From Rotaria sordida (lineage: Eukaryota > Rotifera > Eurotatoria > Philodinida > Philodinidae), in the NCBI GenBank assembly GCA_905250125.1, contig CAJNOL010000612.1, forward strand, positions 54,454 to 118,453: a DNA stretch of 64,000 bases. The letters run 5' to 3'. The first letter of the stretch is position 1, and each line of letters starts with the position of its first letter. The position numbers and the translations under genes were made by a program. Under the pieces are notes generated by a model. The model saw only the letters and a program-made list of their open reading frames with translations. It was not told where the DNA came from and ran no database searches. This document shows positions 22,623-34,225 of this stretch, piece by piece.

Positions 22623-24645
22623 GGACATATACTCAAATATATTCTTCATGTATAATATTCATTAAATATATATAACTATTAAAATTATTTTAAAAAGTTA
22701 TTAGCATAATCCTGGTGGGATTAAAATGTGAAACACAATGTAATTATTGTTACTAATCATAAGTATATTGTTTTATTTCATATCTCTTGAAACACATTTT
22801 TTCATCTTCCTTTTATATAATTCTCGAGAAATAGAATAAAGAAATCTTTCATATACTGTAATGAGATGTTATCGATATATGGTGTGTGTGTGTGTGTGCG
22901 TGATTGTATATCAACAATATCTGTCATCGTCTGTGATGATCTCTGACTAGAATCTGTCAGAGACAATCAAAACTTTTACCTCTATATTTCAACATCTCTT
23001 TTAGATCGTGTTTCAGGAAATAGACTAGTATTAAGGTCTCCACTCTCAAAAATCAATCTTTGATCAGATACATTTAAATCGCATGAAATTTCCAGGATAT
23101 GTTGGGAATGTAGTGAAGAGGCTACAGTAAAATTTTCAGCTCTCAACCATAGTGCTTTCGGAAGATATTCAATAAACAAGGGTCGATAATAGCTCATGTG
23201 ACAACCCAAAATTCGGCGTGAATCTTTATTTTATATGCTTAATGCTTTTCTGCTTGAAAGAGCATGTCAAGATGTCGGATATCACATAATCTTTTTTTTT
23301 AAATTCTTACTTTTTAGGTAAAGAAAAATTCTGTGTCTCGATAAAAAAAATTACGTTTTAATTCATAAAGTACTCTGTTATATAATGGATTCAAAAAAGA
23401 GACTGTCATGTCCTGCATCTTGATATGCTCTTTCAAATAAAAGCAAACTTAAATATATAGAATCGAGGACTCCAGCAGACTGTGATGAAAATCCTCAAAA
23501 AATTTTGACAAAAAACAATAAAGTGCCAAATAAAATACCACATCGTTTATAGGAGATCAGACCTTAAGCTATCGTCCATTTTGATTTTTCTGACGAATAT
23601 TGACTTTTTTTTTGAGGAAAGAAGAAGAAGAAGACTTGTAGTTGATTCAAATGAACAACATTTTGTTTAGTAGTGAATTTATTGAATAAAGAAAACAAAA
23701 TGTTACAGTTGACATGGGAATTCAGTTGAGTTTGGAATGCATGTTAATAGTATAAGTCACATGATAATTAACGTTTGTTTACTATTGTATTCAACTTTTG
23801 TAATTTTATCGATTCTAAATGATTGGTCGAACTTCTATGATTTATTTTGAATTCTTTTGAAATATTTACATAGAGAAAATTTTCATTTTTAACTATTCTT
23901 ATTTAGTGAGTATTAGATTTTTATGAATTTTATTCATCTCTTTATAATTAATCGATTGATGTTCGTTGTTATGGAACATTCAATCAAGAAACACATTCTA
24001 TGTCTATTTGTTTTTCATTACATAAATTTTTTTTCATGTGAATCTCCTACAGAAAAAATGAGCATTCTTAATTCTAAACTACAATCTTACATTGATAAAC
24101 TTTCCCACAATAAGTCTATCGAATAGATAATCAAAGATCCGTTTACAGTCCAATTATTACTCGATCAATCCGACATCAAATCGGCTGTTATTCTAAATAG
24201 CATGAATCATTCAATTTCAATTTTTTAACAACGAATTTTATAACACTAAACATTTAATCAATCATCCAATCCACCCATATCACGAGCATCGAAAAAAAAA
24301 ATTTTATAAAAGCAAATAGCTCAAATACTCTCGATTTCATTTCAACCAATCGTTCAGTGTCCTCATGTCCCGAGCACCGATATAGAAACTACAATATAGG
24401 GAAAATGATGAGTAAGATTTACTTTTAGAAGAAAATAATAAATAGAATAACTAGTAGCTTTTCATCAACAAAATAACAGTACGAAGATACTTTTTATTGT
24501 CCCAGAAATAATAGTAAATATAAATTTGATAACAAACAAACAAGTTTTCTTGAATATGTGTTAGAAAAATTTTTAAACAAACAAAGTGAACTAAGTAATT
24601 CCAATCTCAACTAGATTCCAAACTGAACTGCAACATAAACATTAC
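22623..24645. other. Intergenic, with one short inverted repeat
   Basis: About 2 kb between the glutamate receptor stop and the 3' end of a minus-strand gene. It contains a gt-repeat at about 22882-22898 and the inverted repeat listed separately. A 67-codon frame at 23923-24126 has a hydrophobic start but no support as a gene. Confidence 0.5.
23243..23451. repeat. Imperfect inverted repeat
   Basis: Arms of about 30 bp: cttgaaagagcatgtcaagatg near 23252-23273 (first 20 bases diagnostic) and the complement catcttgatatgctctttca near 23417-23436. Spacing is about 140 bp. Possibly the ends of a small decayed element. Confidence 0.45.
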
Positions 24646-25332
24646 TTAACTAGCATAATATCCTTGATCCAATGGACTATATTCATCATCATGTAATACA
24701 CTCATATCTTTTAATATTAGAGTTATATTTTGATAATGATCAGTATCTATTTCAACAAATGCATGACGTTTTGAGTTCATATAAATTGCTTCAATAAATA
24801 TTTGAATATTTTTTGGTAAATAATGAAAAATAACTTCACCAAAATGATTTGTATAATATTCAAGAGTAATATGTGAATAATCGACTAGTTCTAAATGGAC
24901 TGATATATTTTCAACCGGTTTATATTGTTGATCTAAAACGGTAACTTTTAAAGATTGACTACCCGATGCAATGTCAATTGCGTGATAAAATTCAATATTT
25001 TCTATTTCATCAAGAAGTAAAATATCTAAATGATGAAATCCATCTGATAATATCATTGTAATAGTCGATGTTTGTGATGGTTTAGACAATTGTACAAGAA
25101 TAGCATTATTATCAATAATAGATAAAATATTTGATTCAATAATATTTGTGTTAAATGTAAGATTAAGACGAGATGGATTAAATGAATTGATAGTAATACC
25201 AGAATAAACTAATCTTTTTGATACTCGTAATCGTTTGGAAAATGACAAAACATAGTGCCAATAGATAAATAGACTGACAGTTAAAAATATTATAAGACAA
25301 ATAATAATTATATTCGAATGATACTTTGTCAT
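24646..25332 (-). CDS. Unknown single-pass type II membrane protein
   Basis: Single exon, 228 residues, starting with an ATG at 25332. A strong hydrophobic stretch at about residues 7-30 (IIIICLIIFLTVSLFIYW) followed by Lys/Arg-rich residues suggests a signal anchor with the bulk of the protein outside the cytosol. The rest is beta-rich; residues about 125-175 (LKVTVLDQQYKPVENISVHLEL, then TNHFGEVIFHYLP; only parts quoted) look like an Ig-like or transthyretin-type repeat. Several NxS/T sites are present. I do not recognise the family. It stands alone in a gene-poor part of the window. Confidence 0.6.
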   Translation of the reverse strand: MTKYHSNIIIICLIIFLTVSLFIYWHYVLSFSKRLRVSKRLVYSGITINSFNPSRLNLTFNTNIIESNILSIIDNNAILVQLSKPSQTSTITMILSDGFHHLDILLLDEIENIEFYHAIDIASGSQSLKVTVLDQQYKPVENISVHLELVDYSHITLEYYTNHFGEVIFHYLPKNIQIFIEAIYMNSKRHAFVEIDTDHYQNITLILKDMSVLHDDEYSPLDQGYYAS

Positions 25333-25758
25333 TATAATTTTTTTGTGACAAACAAAATCCTGACTGATGAAGAATTAAATTTATAAAATTAGTAATCTTA
25401 CATCTAACAAAAACAAACAAGATTATAGTCAATTGACACTAGATACGAGAGTTACAGGTAAAAACTGTTAGCAAAATTCATGTAGAAATAAATATATGAA
25501 CCAAAGTGGATCTGCATATATTTCAAATTAAGGTATTCTACAACATATGCTTCGATTTGTAACTTCCAACGTACTGATATGTCCGTGATGAAAGATATTA
25601 TTCGTAATATGTTACAATAAAGTTTGAAAGGGAATCAAAGAAAAGTATTTTCAACTCAATCTCATTTCATAATAATTTTCAAGAAGACTTCATTTCTTTG
25701 ACTACGTCTATGATGGAAAAGAATATTTTTAAAAACTATATTACGATTATGTGATGGA

Positions 25759-25779
25759 GGGTGGGGGGCAGGGGCAGGG
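25759..25779 (+). other. G-quadruplex motif
   Basis: Four G tracts with very short loops: GGG-T-GGGGGG-CA-GGGG-CA-GGG. It is conspicuous in an AT-rich background and matches the usual quadruplex rule (four tracts of three or more G, loops of 1-7). No gene lies close by. Confidence 0.7.
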
Positions 25780-26470
25780 AGTTGATCCTAACTTCTATCC
25801 CTATAATTCAATACTTCTTTACGATCGTGATTCACGAAAATGTTTGCTATGTTTCGTATATGCTTGAATGTGTGATGGCAGGAATGAGAAGAGAACAATC
25901 AATAGTTTGTTTTCATAGGCAGAACACTGTTACAAAATGCGTCTGAGTTTCTTTAAGATTAAAAAAAAAGCTATTCAAATTTTTCATAAGTATTTTTTGC
26001 TCCTTTTTTGCTCTGTTGGAATGGAACAAAGCAACAGTCCACATGTTTGTTGAGATGCGGAATGGTTGTTTATTTAAAAAGGTATGCGAAGTTTTACACA
26101 GAATAAGATGTGAATGTCCAAATTGACGATTAAAATAGTGTTCAACTTTGTTCTAAAGTTCTCAAGAACACGTTTTTTCTTCTATGCTCTAATAATCCTA
26201 AAAGTGTTTTAAAATCGGAATGATATTAAACAAACTTGATATTGTTAGGAAGTAGACAAAGCATAAAATACATTTTAGTTTTCATCAAGATTCACGATTT
26301 GATATCTTCTGAAAGTCTATTGAAAAAATTATGCGATTTTCGTAAAAGCTAATGCATGCTAGGTAAAAAGTCGGTGTTAAGCAAACAAAAAAAAACCACT
26401 GATTTACTAGTGTTCAATTCTTATAGTATAGGAGAAAAAGTGAGTCAGACGGGGAAATCAAGGTAGAGCC

Positions 26471-26840
26471 TGGGGGTGGCACTTTATCTTTACTTGATAA
26501 AGTAAAGTAAAGTAGAGTTGCTTTACTTTACCGAGTAAAGTAAAGTTGAATTACTTTACTTTACTGATAAAGGAAAGTGCAGTATCTCTGAGTTTATCGA
26601 ACAAGTAAGATGAAGTAAAATAAGATANNNNNNNNNNNNNNNNNNNNNNNNNNNNNNNNNNNNNNNNNNNNNNNNNNNNNNNNNNNNNNNNNNNNNNNNN
26701 NNNNNNNNNNNNNNNNNNNNNNNNNNNTCAACTACATGCTTTATTTTATCTTATTTTACTTCATCTTACTTGTTTGGTAAAGTTAGAGATGCTTCACTTT
26801 ACTTTATTAAAGTAAAATAAAGATAAAGTGCCATCCCTAG
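26471..26840. mobile_element. Foldback element with hAT-like ends, interrupted by an assembly gap
   Basis: The left end tgggggtggcactttatc (26471) and the right end gataaagtgccatccctag (to 26840) are inverted copies. The arms continue inward through repeated taaagtaaag units and an acaagtaagatgaagtaaaa block found in both arms. The centre is 100 N (26628-26727), presumably because the palindrome could not be assembled. Ends of the form (c/t)agggatggca resemble hAT-type MITEs; no clean 8-bp target duplication was seen. Confidence 0.65.
26628..26727. other. Assembly gap of 100 N
   Basis: Exactly 100 N, the usual placeholder for a gap of unknown size. It sits in the middle of a palindromic element, so the true length and loop content are unknown. 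Confidence 0.98.
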
Positions 26841-27968
26841 TGGAGTCAATGTTAACAAAGCGAACGTTTTGAGGAGTATATGCATTTCATCAGCTAAATC
26901 TCGATTATTTTAAGGCATACAAGTTTTCTACCACGTGAAAAAGATTTAATCTCTGTATTGAATCATATAAAGATAAAAAAAATAGCTTCTAGTTACCATA
27001 ATAACTGAGTCGTTAGAGTAATAAAATGATATATCTCAAACATTCTCTTTATCTACAATGTTGCCAAAGCGAACGCACTAGTTATTTTGATTGGAGATAA
27101 ACGACTGAAGTGTATTTCATTCACTTCCACTCCTCAAAATCAAAATTCATCGTAATGATCATTAGCAAGTCTCTTTAGAATGTTTAGAGGTACGATTAAC
27201 CAGCTGCTTAAACAAAGCTGATGGCTACATTGTATCGTACGTTGCTCTTCCTTCTATCTTATGTTTTTCATGATGAAAAAAACTAAAACGGGTGTTTTTC
27301 AGGAAAAACCAGCATAGAGACAAATATTGATTAACAAATCGACATAGTACAGTAATGTCAAACTTGAAAGTTGAATTCAATTCAACTCTCAACTCAATTG
27401 TCTAGATGTAGTTTCTCTCAATGTTTTCCTCATATCTTTAAAAACTATAAAAACATTATAAATATTTAGATCAGGTTCCACTTTTACTCAAACTTCACTA
27501 ATTTCTATCGCAATCTCAGTCTGAAATTCGTGAATGACTTTTCGAGGTATTCTCATTGAACGAGATAGCTTATATTAGTGTTTCTGTGGCACCCACATTC
27601 AAAGACACGTGTATATTTGAAAGTTGAATTGAATTTAACTGTCAAATTTGAAACACATATATGTTCATTAAAGTTTTATTTCATATAATTTGATCTATAA
27701 AAGACTTCTCAAAATGATGACTACTGCCTGAAATACATATTAATTCATCTACATCGAAGTATTTGAAAAACTACTATGGAAAATTTATTTTTAAATTAAT
27801 TTATTTTCATTAGCGGTTTTTATTTTGAATTCAATCAGATCTTTGTATGTATCGTATATTCATTAGTTTTCACCTCATATTTATCGATAAATCTTGCAAA
27901 TAAAAGCAGTTTCGTCCGAAGAAATCGAATTATCTTGATTGTTGATGTTCTCTAATATTAGTATCAAA

Positions 27969-28462
27969 TAGGGATGCACCAGTCCCAGTCCTGACTGGTG
28001 AACTGGGTCCCAGTCACGACTGGATACTCAGTCATTTGATCTTTAGTCCATTAGTCGAGTAGTACGTTCTTCTTTTCTAGTATATTGTCATACAGTGATT
28101 CTTAGGCTGTTGAAGTACTGATACAAGCTATAATATTGAATCCATTGGCTAATCATATATTTCTATGTATCAATCGTTATAATTTAGAATACTATAAATA
28201 AATTTCATATATCTTCATTAAAATTTTGCGAGCTATCTATTCAGGCATAGTTTTCGTTTATTGTAATCTGTTGAATTATTTTCTTTGCTATGGTTAATCC
28301 TTCTAGATAATGAATTTCTATAACAGCTTGTTTTAGAAAAATGTTTCCTGTAAGATCGGTACTGATGAAAAATGGAAAAAAGTCGGATTCATTTTAATAA
28401 ACATCAAATGACTAAGTACCCGGTCTGGCTAGGATTCAGTTACTGGCACTGGTGCACACCTA
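27969..28462. mobile_element. 494-bp non-autonomous element with hAT-like 8-bp duplication
   Basis: The ends tagggatgcaccag (27969) and ctggtgcacaccta (to 28462) are inverted copies, with further arm similarity around ctcagtcatttgat and its inverted partner atcaaatgactaag. The flanks are gtatcaaa on the left and atatcaaa on the right, 7 of 8 identical, as expected for an aged 8-bp hAT target-site duplication. It contains no coding frame. Confidence 0.75.
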
Positions 28463-29600
28463 ATATCAAAGTCACATAAACATAACTCGATTTTGAAAAT
28501 CGCCGTCATGAATTTGTTAGACAAATCCTACTCGCATGTTTTCGTTGTAAGATATTCAGTCATGATTCAGTATACTACTGCCTCTGAAATAAACCTGGCT
28601 GTCGTGTCAGCTAGAAACACTCAATAGTAGCTTTTTTTCACAAACATTATGAACTTCATCGATTTTCTCTTGCGTAAGTTTTGAAGGCATTTCAGACCGC
28701 TGTCAATATGCTACTGAGTCCACGACCTTTTTTTATTTAAAACTCAATGGTTGGAAAAATAGGATACTTTCCTGTTAACAATGGCTGAGGCCCAGGAGGG
28801 TCTAACAAAGACACTCAATCTCTCTATTATGATGGATAGCCAGTCTTCTGAACCCCACGTCAAGTATATTTCACGCTTATTCGATGCTCATTACTCGTCT
28901 AGAAATCTATAGCGCGCTGCTATCTATTCTACGACACACCTACTTTCAGTGGAGTACAGCCCTTCCTTAACTACATCTCAAAGTAGATAGATATATACCT
29001 CTTATTTTCAGCAGTAGAGTTGTTCAGGGATCACTAAATATATCTCATAGTGAATCTTATTCTAAATAGATATATATTGATGCTAATACTAAATCACGAT
29101 GAGATATCTAAAGACCTCCAAAGAGCCACATTACCGTTTGGAATTGAACGTAATTCTTTTTTTGTAAATTCAGATTGAAATAAAATAGCCCATTGTATGA
29201 TGCTACTGTAATAATTTCACAATAACATTGAAAAGTATCTCTAATGCAGTCTACGTCTTACGTTTGTGTGTCAAAGTCAGATTGCATTTTTCTTTTCATA
29301 ATTCGACATGACCCAAATATAGACATCACCGGGTCAGGCAAACAATAAAAAAAAACCCGTAAAAACGTATCGAAATTCTAAGAAACATAAACTCCTAAAA
29401 AGTGTACATTTTTACACGTTCAAAACGCATTACAGCATCCGAATGAATATATTTTCGTTCAAGACTTGTAACCCATTGTGAGCGCATCAAAATGTACGCT
29501 TTTGAAGAGGTTATTTTCCTTAAAATTCCGACACGTTTTTCTTTTATTTATGTGTTTGAATGGGTATATATTAGATTGATAAGATTTTGTATTGTAATTA

Positions 29601-30845
29601 ATGTCAATAAAATATATCTGGAGACATCTATTATGTTTAATGAAGATGTTCATATTAATTTTTGTGATTCTATTATATTACAATGAACGAATAAAACAAA
29701 ATAAAACTCTACCATTAAAATTAAGTTGTTTAAATGCTAATAAAACAAAGTATGAAAGTGAAATATCTATATTTAAATTACGATTGAATCAACGATTATT
29801 TCATCTTGGTCAACGATTTTCTCATATTAATATCAATAAACTTCTTCATATACAATCATCTTCTACTAAAACATTCACATATTTTTGTTCGAAATTTTGT
29901 GGAGGATGGGGAGATCGTCTACGTGGAATAACTTCAGCATATATTCTTGCTGTTTTATTACAACGTCGTTTTGTTATTGATATGCAATATCCTTATAATT
30001 TAACAAATTTTCTTCTACCAAATTTAATTGATTGGAAACCAATTTATCGTATACATCAACAAAAAAATTCTTTAAAATTAGATATAATGTATAGTAAATA
30101 TGCAGATAAAGTTATTTCACACATGGCTACTGATAATTTAACTCAAATTTGGTTAAATTATGATAATATTTTTTTTACAACAAACAATGATTTGATAAGT
30201 ATTGTTTTAAAAAATCCATTTTTTAAATTAATTAAATCTCAAATTAATATTCAATCAAATGAATCAACACAACAAGAATTATTTCCATTTTTATTTGAAT
30301 TTCTTTTTAAACCAACTTCAATTATTATTAATAAAATTGATGAATTATTTTTGAAAAGTTCTTTATATTTTAATCAATCAATTATTTGTATGCATATTCG
30401 AATTGGACAAAGTCTAACTTTACGAAACGATAAAAAACTTCCATTTCGACAAGCAATTGTTCATGATATGTTAGAATTTATTGATAAAAATTTAACTGAT
30501 TCATATTCATCAATATTCGTTACAAGTGATTCATATCAAATTCAACAAGATATTTATAAACATTATGGTAATAATCGATTATTAAGTGTATCTGGTCCAA
30601 TAATTCATATCGATCGATTAAATACAAAAATGGAATCAAATGAAACACTTTATCATGGTTTTGTTAAAGTTATATCTGATTTTTATTTTTTAGGTGAATG
30701 TGATACACTTCTTAGACCTCGAAGTGGTTTTAGTGAATGGGCTGGTCGTCGACGATTAAAGGAATATTCAAATTTATATATTTATTGTCGTGGTATACAT
30801 CGAGTAACTAGTTCGAAATGGAGACGACCATATAATCTATGTTAG
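29601..30845 (+). CDS. Fucosyltransferase-like type II Golgi enzyme
   Basis: Single exon, 414 residues from the first ATG; a second ATG at 29640 (residue 14) would give MKMFILIFVILLYY, a more standard signal-anchor start. After the anchor (about 14-28) comes a stem, then CGGWGDRLRG at about 100-109, a glycine-rich motif seen in NodZ/FUT8/POFUT-like enzymes. MHIRIGQ at 264-270 corresponds to the HxR(R)G motif that binds GDP-fucose; IFVTSDS at 305-311 and DFYFLGECD...GFSEWAG at about 360-382 match the later motifs of the superfamily. I infer a GDP-sugar glycosyltransferase, probably a fucosyltransferase, in the secretory pathway; acceptor and linkage cannot be told. No introns and no related neighbour. 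Confidence 0.75.
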   Translation: MSIKYIWRHLLCLMKMFILIFVILLYYNERIKQNKTLPLKLSCLNANKTKYESEISIFKLRLNQRLFHLGQRFSHININKLLHIQSSSTKTFTYFCSKFCGGWGDRLRGITSAYILAVLLQRRFVIDMQYPYNLTNFLLPNLIDWKPIYRIHQQKNSLKLDIMYSKYADKVISHMATDNLTQIWLNYDNIFFTTNNDLISIVLKNPFFKLIKSQINIQSNESTQQELFPFLFEFLFKPTSIIINKIDELFLKSSLYFNQSIICMHIRIGQSLTLRNDKKLPFRQAIVHDMLEFIDKNLTDSYSSIFVTSDSYQIQQDIYKHYGNNRLLSVSGPIIHIDRLNTKMESNETLYHGFVKVISDFYFLGECDTLLRPRSGFSEWAGRRRLKEYSNLYIYCRGIHRVTSSKWRRPYNLC

Positions 30846-31009
30846 CTTGTCTCGTTTTTATTTATTTAGAATAAAATAGGATTTTTTTGAATTCAATAAT
30901 AAAAATCAAAGAAAGAGAGAATTGAATAGTTATATGTAATGGACTGAAATTATTTTTGTATTTGCCTGTACATAATAAAAGTGATAAAATAAATATTGAA
31001 CATGATGAT

Positions 31010-31864
31010 TTATTTTTTTAACAGAGCCAGAGCAGCAGCAGTAAGACCTAGAAAAGAAAAATAAATTCGAGCATTATTTCATTGATGTGTAATGATATAA
31101 ATTCCAAAAACAAAAAACAAATAGAATTATAAAATTAAAGATAATAAATTGAGTCGAAAATGGTAAGATTTACACTTCCATCTTTTGATTATCATTAGAA
31201 AATCATGTAATTGTCTAATTTGTATTCTTTACCTCCGACAAGTAATAATGCTCCTGCTCCTATAGTAATGGCAATGCTAACATAGAAAATATAAGTTCTA
31301 TTATTTTCTTACCTCCAACAAGTAATGCACCTGCACCTACGGCAATACCCATACCAACATCTAAAAAATATCAATAAAAATTTTTGTTATTATTTAATAT
31401 ATAAAACTAAACACATACATCCTTCACGAGTCATACGTCGTGTTATTTCCTCTTTGAGATTTTTTGCTTGATGATTACCCGGTTGTATAAGAAGAATAGC
31501 ATCAAGAAATTTTAATGCTGTCTCATATTCATTTAATCGAGCATTACCTAAATTTTAAAATCACATTGATTAGAATCCGTTGTTTTTTTAATTAAAAAAT
31601 AAAATCATTTTTACCAAGTGCTAAATAATATAAATAATCACGTTTAGCATCATCATTTCTTGTTCCATCATACAATTCTCGAAGTAATTGTAAACCATAA
31701 CGAACATCACTTTTAACTTTACTTCGTACAAGACAATATGCAAAGGAAAATTTATTTTGATCTGTTAATTGTTTTGCTTCGGCAGCTTTTTCATATACAG
31801 CACGATAACGTTGAATTTCTTCAGGTTGAACAACATCATCTAATAATAGTTGAGTTTCTTCCAT
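31010..31864 (-). CDS. FIS1: Mitochondrial fission 1 protein
   Basis: Four exons: 31864-31615, 31547-31419, 31360-31313, 31047-31010; phases agree and give 154 residues (human 152). FIS1 is a tail-anchored outer-membrane protein whose TPR-like bundle recruits fission factors. Visible: FSFAYCLVRSK and RDYLYYLALG in the N-terminal bundle, NEYETALKFLDAILLIQPGN in the second TPR, the EGYVGMGIAVGAGALLVGG anchor in exon 3, and a short tail ending LALLKK, the usual basic terminus. Between exons 3 and 5 lies a second copy of the anchor exon (31283-31233) that lacks an acceptor in the right place; I leave it out. Confidence 0.93.
31233..31283 (-). pseudogene. Duplicate of the FIS1 membrane-anchor exon without a usable acceptor
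   Basis: Fifty-one bases align with FIS1 exon 3 (48 bases) and would encode YVSIAITIGAGALLLVGG with the same entry and exit phase. The donor (gtaaag) survives. Where exon 3 has tttttag, this copy has attttct. The nearest AG (inside gttag) would shift the frame into a stop six codons on. It is therefore either a decayed tandem exon or one using a non-canonical acceptor. Confidence 0.7.
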
Positions 31865-32374
31865 AATTATTTAATTAATGACAATAGAAAAATAAATGTT
31901 ATTGCCAGTAGTCTATAATAAAAAAACGTGATAGGAAATAGTGGGTCAGACATATAAAACAAAAAATGATTTAGTAAAGATGAGTCAGTCATGATGTGTC
32001 GATAAAGGTGATTAACGACAGATTCTTTTTTTTTTCTTCCTTTGTATTTCTCATCAAGATAGAAAAAAAAACAAGCACATATAAAGCAAAGCAGAAAAAG
32101 AAACAAAATACGTAAATTTTTTATTTTTGTTTTTTTGTCAGCAGAAATTCTATAAAATCTGCTAAATTAATAATCGAAAGAAATATCGATGTTATGATTT
32201 ACTTTTGTTCCTGGCTATACAAGCATCATTTCTTTGAAAAAAAAACAACCTTGGAAGAGAAATTTGTAAAGAACATTGTTTCAGAAATCGAAAAAATAAA
32301 TAAACAAACAAAAGATAATGAATAATATCGATTAAGTTCACAAAAAGAAACAGAATTGTCATTCATCATAATCG
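31865..32374. other. Intergenic between VTA1 and FIS1
   Basis: About 510 bp between the VTA1 stop and the FIS1 start, both on the minus strand. AT-rich with homopolymers. No acceptor-like motif is seen close to the FIS1 ATG, so FIS1 may have its own promoter here. Confidence 0.5.
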
Positions 32375-34083
32375 TTAATTATTATATGGTCGAAGTAATT
32401 GTAATACTTGTTCACAATTCTTAATTGCTGTCGCTACATCTTCATGTTCAAGAGCTGAATTAGCATAACGACATAATTTTTGTGCTTGACTAATTACATC
32501 AAATGGAACGGCTAGAAAATAATACAAAAAAAAAACAAAAGATAAGATTAAATCGTGTTACATATTTAGAAAATCATTGGTTTTTAGAATTTCCCCTCTT
32601 ATGTTTGTTCAAAATTAATTAGAAAATTGTTTCAAATATCTTACAAGTTATGATTCCATATTATCAGTAGAAGAAGATTAAAAAAATACAGTAGTCGCCA
32701 AAAGTTCTGCTACTAGGTAAAAAGTACCAAAATTTGAATTGTTTTGCCTGATAGTTTTATTACAAACAGAGTTTGATAAACTCTGATTGCTAGTATCAAC
32801 CCGAGGTTGGCCAATCTTGACGGATCGGATTAGGAATAAAAATATTGATTGTTTTCTTCGTTGGACATCAAAAAAGGCTTTTTAGACACTTCTTTGATTC
32901 GCCATTAGTTCTGAACGTTAATATCTATCATTTTAGTGACAAATAAAGGTCCGCATGACTTTACAGTGTTATAGATAGGAAACTCCAATCTGTTGGGATT
33001 CTGAAGCTCAACGACGTTTCCATTATTGAAAACACTTTTCGCATAGATCTCCACACTATTTTCTAATCTTATCGTTATCAACTTCTATTAATAATATAGA
33101 AACATAACTGATAAAATAGTATCAATTTTTTTTTCGCATAATAATCCTTCTTACATTTATTGCCACTACTTTCATTGTAAGCAGCTGCATTAGCATATGA
33201 TGGTGGCATTTGTGGCATTTGTGCTGGATAGTGCGCTGGATATTGTGCTGATGCAGCAGGTGGTTTTGATGGAGGCATTGCATTAGCATTTGCACCGCTT
33301 TGATTATCAGCTAAATCAATACATCAATTAATATCGATTTTATAATAAAAATTATTTACTTACGTGGTCTCATTGCCGATGATGAAGCACCACCACCGCC
33401 ACCACCCCCACCACCAGTTTTTAATTCACGAAAGATAGCAACTGCTCGAGTTTTAGCAATTTTACCTAATGTTAAAAACTAGAAAACAAAAACAAAAAGT
33501 CAATGATTACGATGAATTTTCTATTTGTCTCTTACATCTTCTTTAACTGGTCCAAAAACTGAAAGAACATCAGTTAATCCTCCAACAGTATAATGTTTTC
33601 TCATAAGTAAACGTAATTCTTCAGGTGTTTTTAATTCATCATTTTCAGCTTCATTTGTTTCACCAACAAGAACGGTTATTAATTCTTCAATTGTTGCTTG
33701 ACCAGTTGATAATGATCTAATAATTTCATCATTTGGATTGTTTCGTTTTGTCTAAATAAAAACAAAATTTATAAGAAAAACAAAAAAAAAATAATAATAA
33801 TAATAAATCCATACAGCTTCAAGGTAATCAAGTACATTTGAAACAAATTGTTTTTCTTTTTGAAGTTTAAGTGCTTCATGAGCAATATACATAAGACAAT
33901 AATATGTTATAGAAATTGTTTCAGGATTTTTTTCATATTCTTTAGCTATACCAAAATGTTGCATTAGTTTAACACGTAATTCTTGTGGAACTTGTGATGC
34001 TAATGTCTAATAAAATAGATTCATTAATAAAAAAAAAATTTTTTTTTTGTGAAAAATAAAATTCTTACATCAAGTGTAGACAT
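32375..34083 (-). CDS. VTA1: VTA1/LIP5, VPS4 activator of the ESCRT pathway
   Basis: Six exons: 34083-34069, 34006-33815, 33751-33536, 33478-33364, 33310-33155, 32511-32375; 276 residues with all phases consistent (human 307). VTA1 binds the VPS4 ATPase through its C-terminal domain and ESCRT-III through tandem MIT domains. Visible: ITYYCLMYIAHEALKL and LDYLEA in the N-terminal MIT pair, GLTDVLSVFG in exon 3, a Gly9 run then a Pro/Ala/Gln/Met/Tyr-rich linker (exons 4-5), and the VSL domain ISQAQKLCRYANSALEHEDV near the C terminus. Exon 1 encodes only MSTLD. An acceptor-like cttttctag lies 36 bp before the ATG, and the PSMA1 stop is only 142 bp upstream on the same strand. Confidence 0.92.
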
Positions 34084-34225
34084 TTTTTAAGAAAAAAAAT
34101 GATAATAGATAATTAATCTAGAAAAGAAAGAAGAGAAGAAGAAGTGCATTTTCTTTTGTATTTTGGTTTTAAAAAAGCATGTTTATGTTAATAACAGATA
34201 ACGATTTCATTTAAAATGTTATGTC

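Larger units (their letters stand above)
25333..29600. other. Repeat-rich gene-free interval
   Basis: More than 4 kb with no convincing coding sequence. It holds the G-rich motif at 25759-25779, a foldback element containing the assembly gap, and an inverted-repeat element with near-matching 8-bp flanks. The rest is AT-rich and unremarkable. Confidence 0.55.

Noticed and set aside
23923-24126. 67-codon frame with a hydrophobic start, possible secreted peptide
   Set aside because: Random-looking composition, no splice or expression signals, no relatives recognised.
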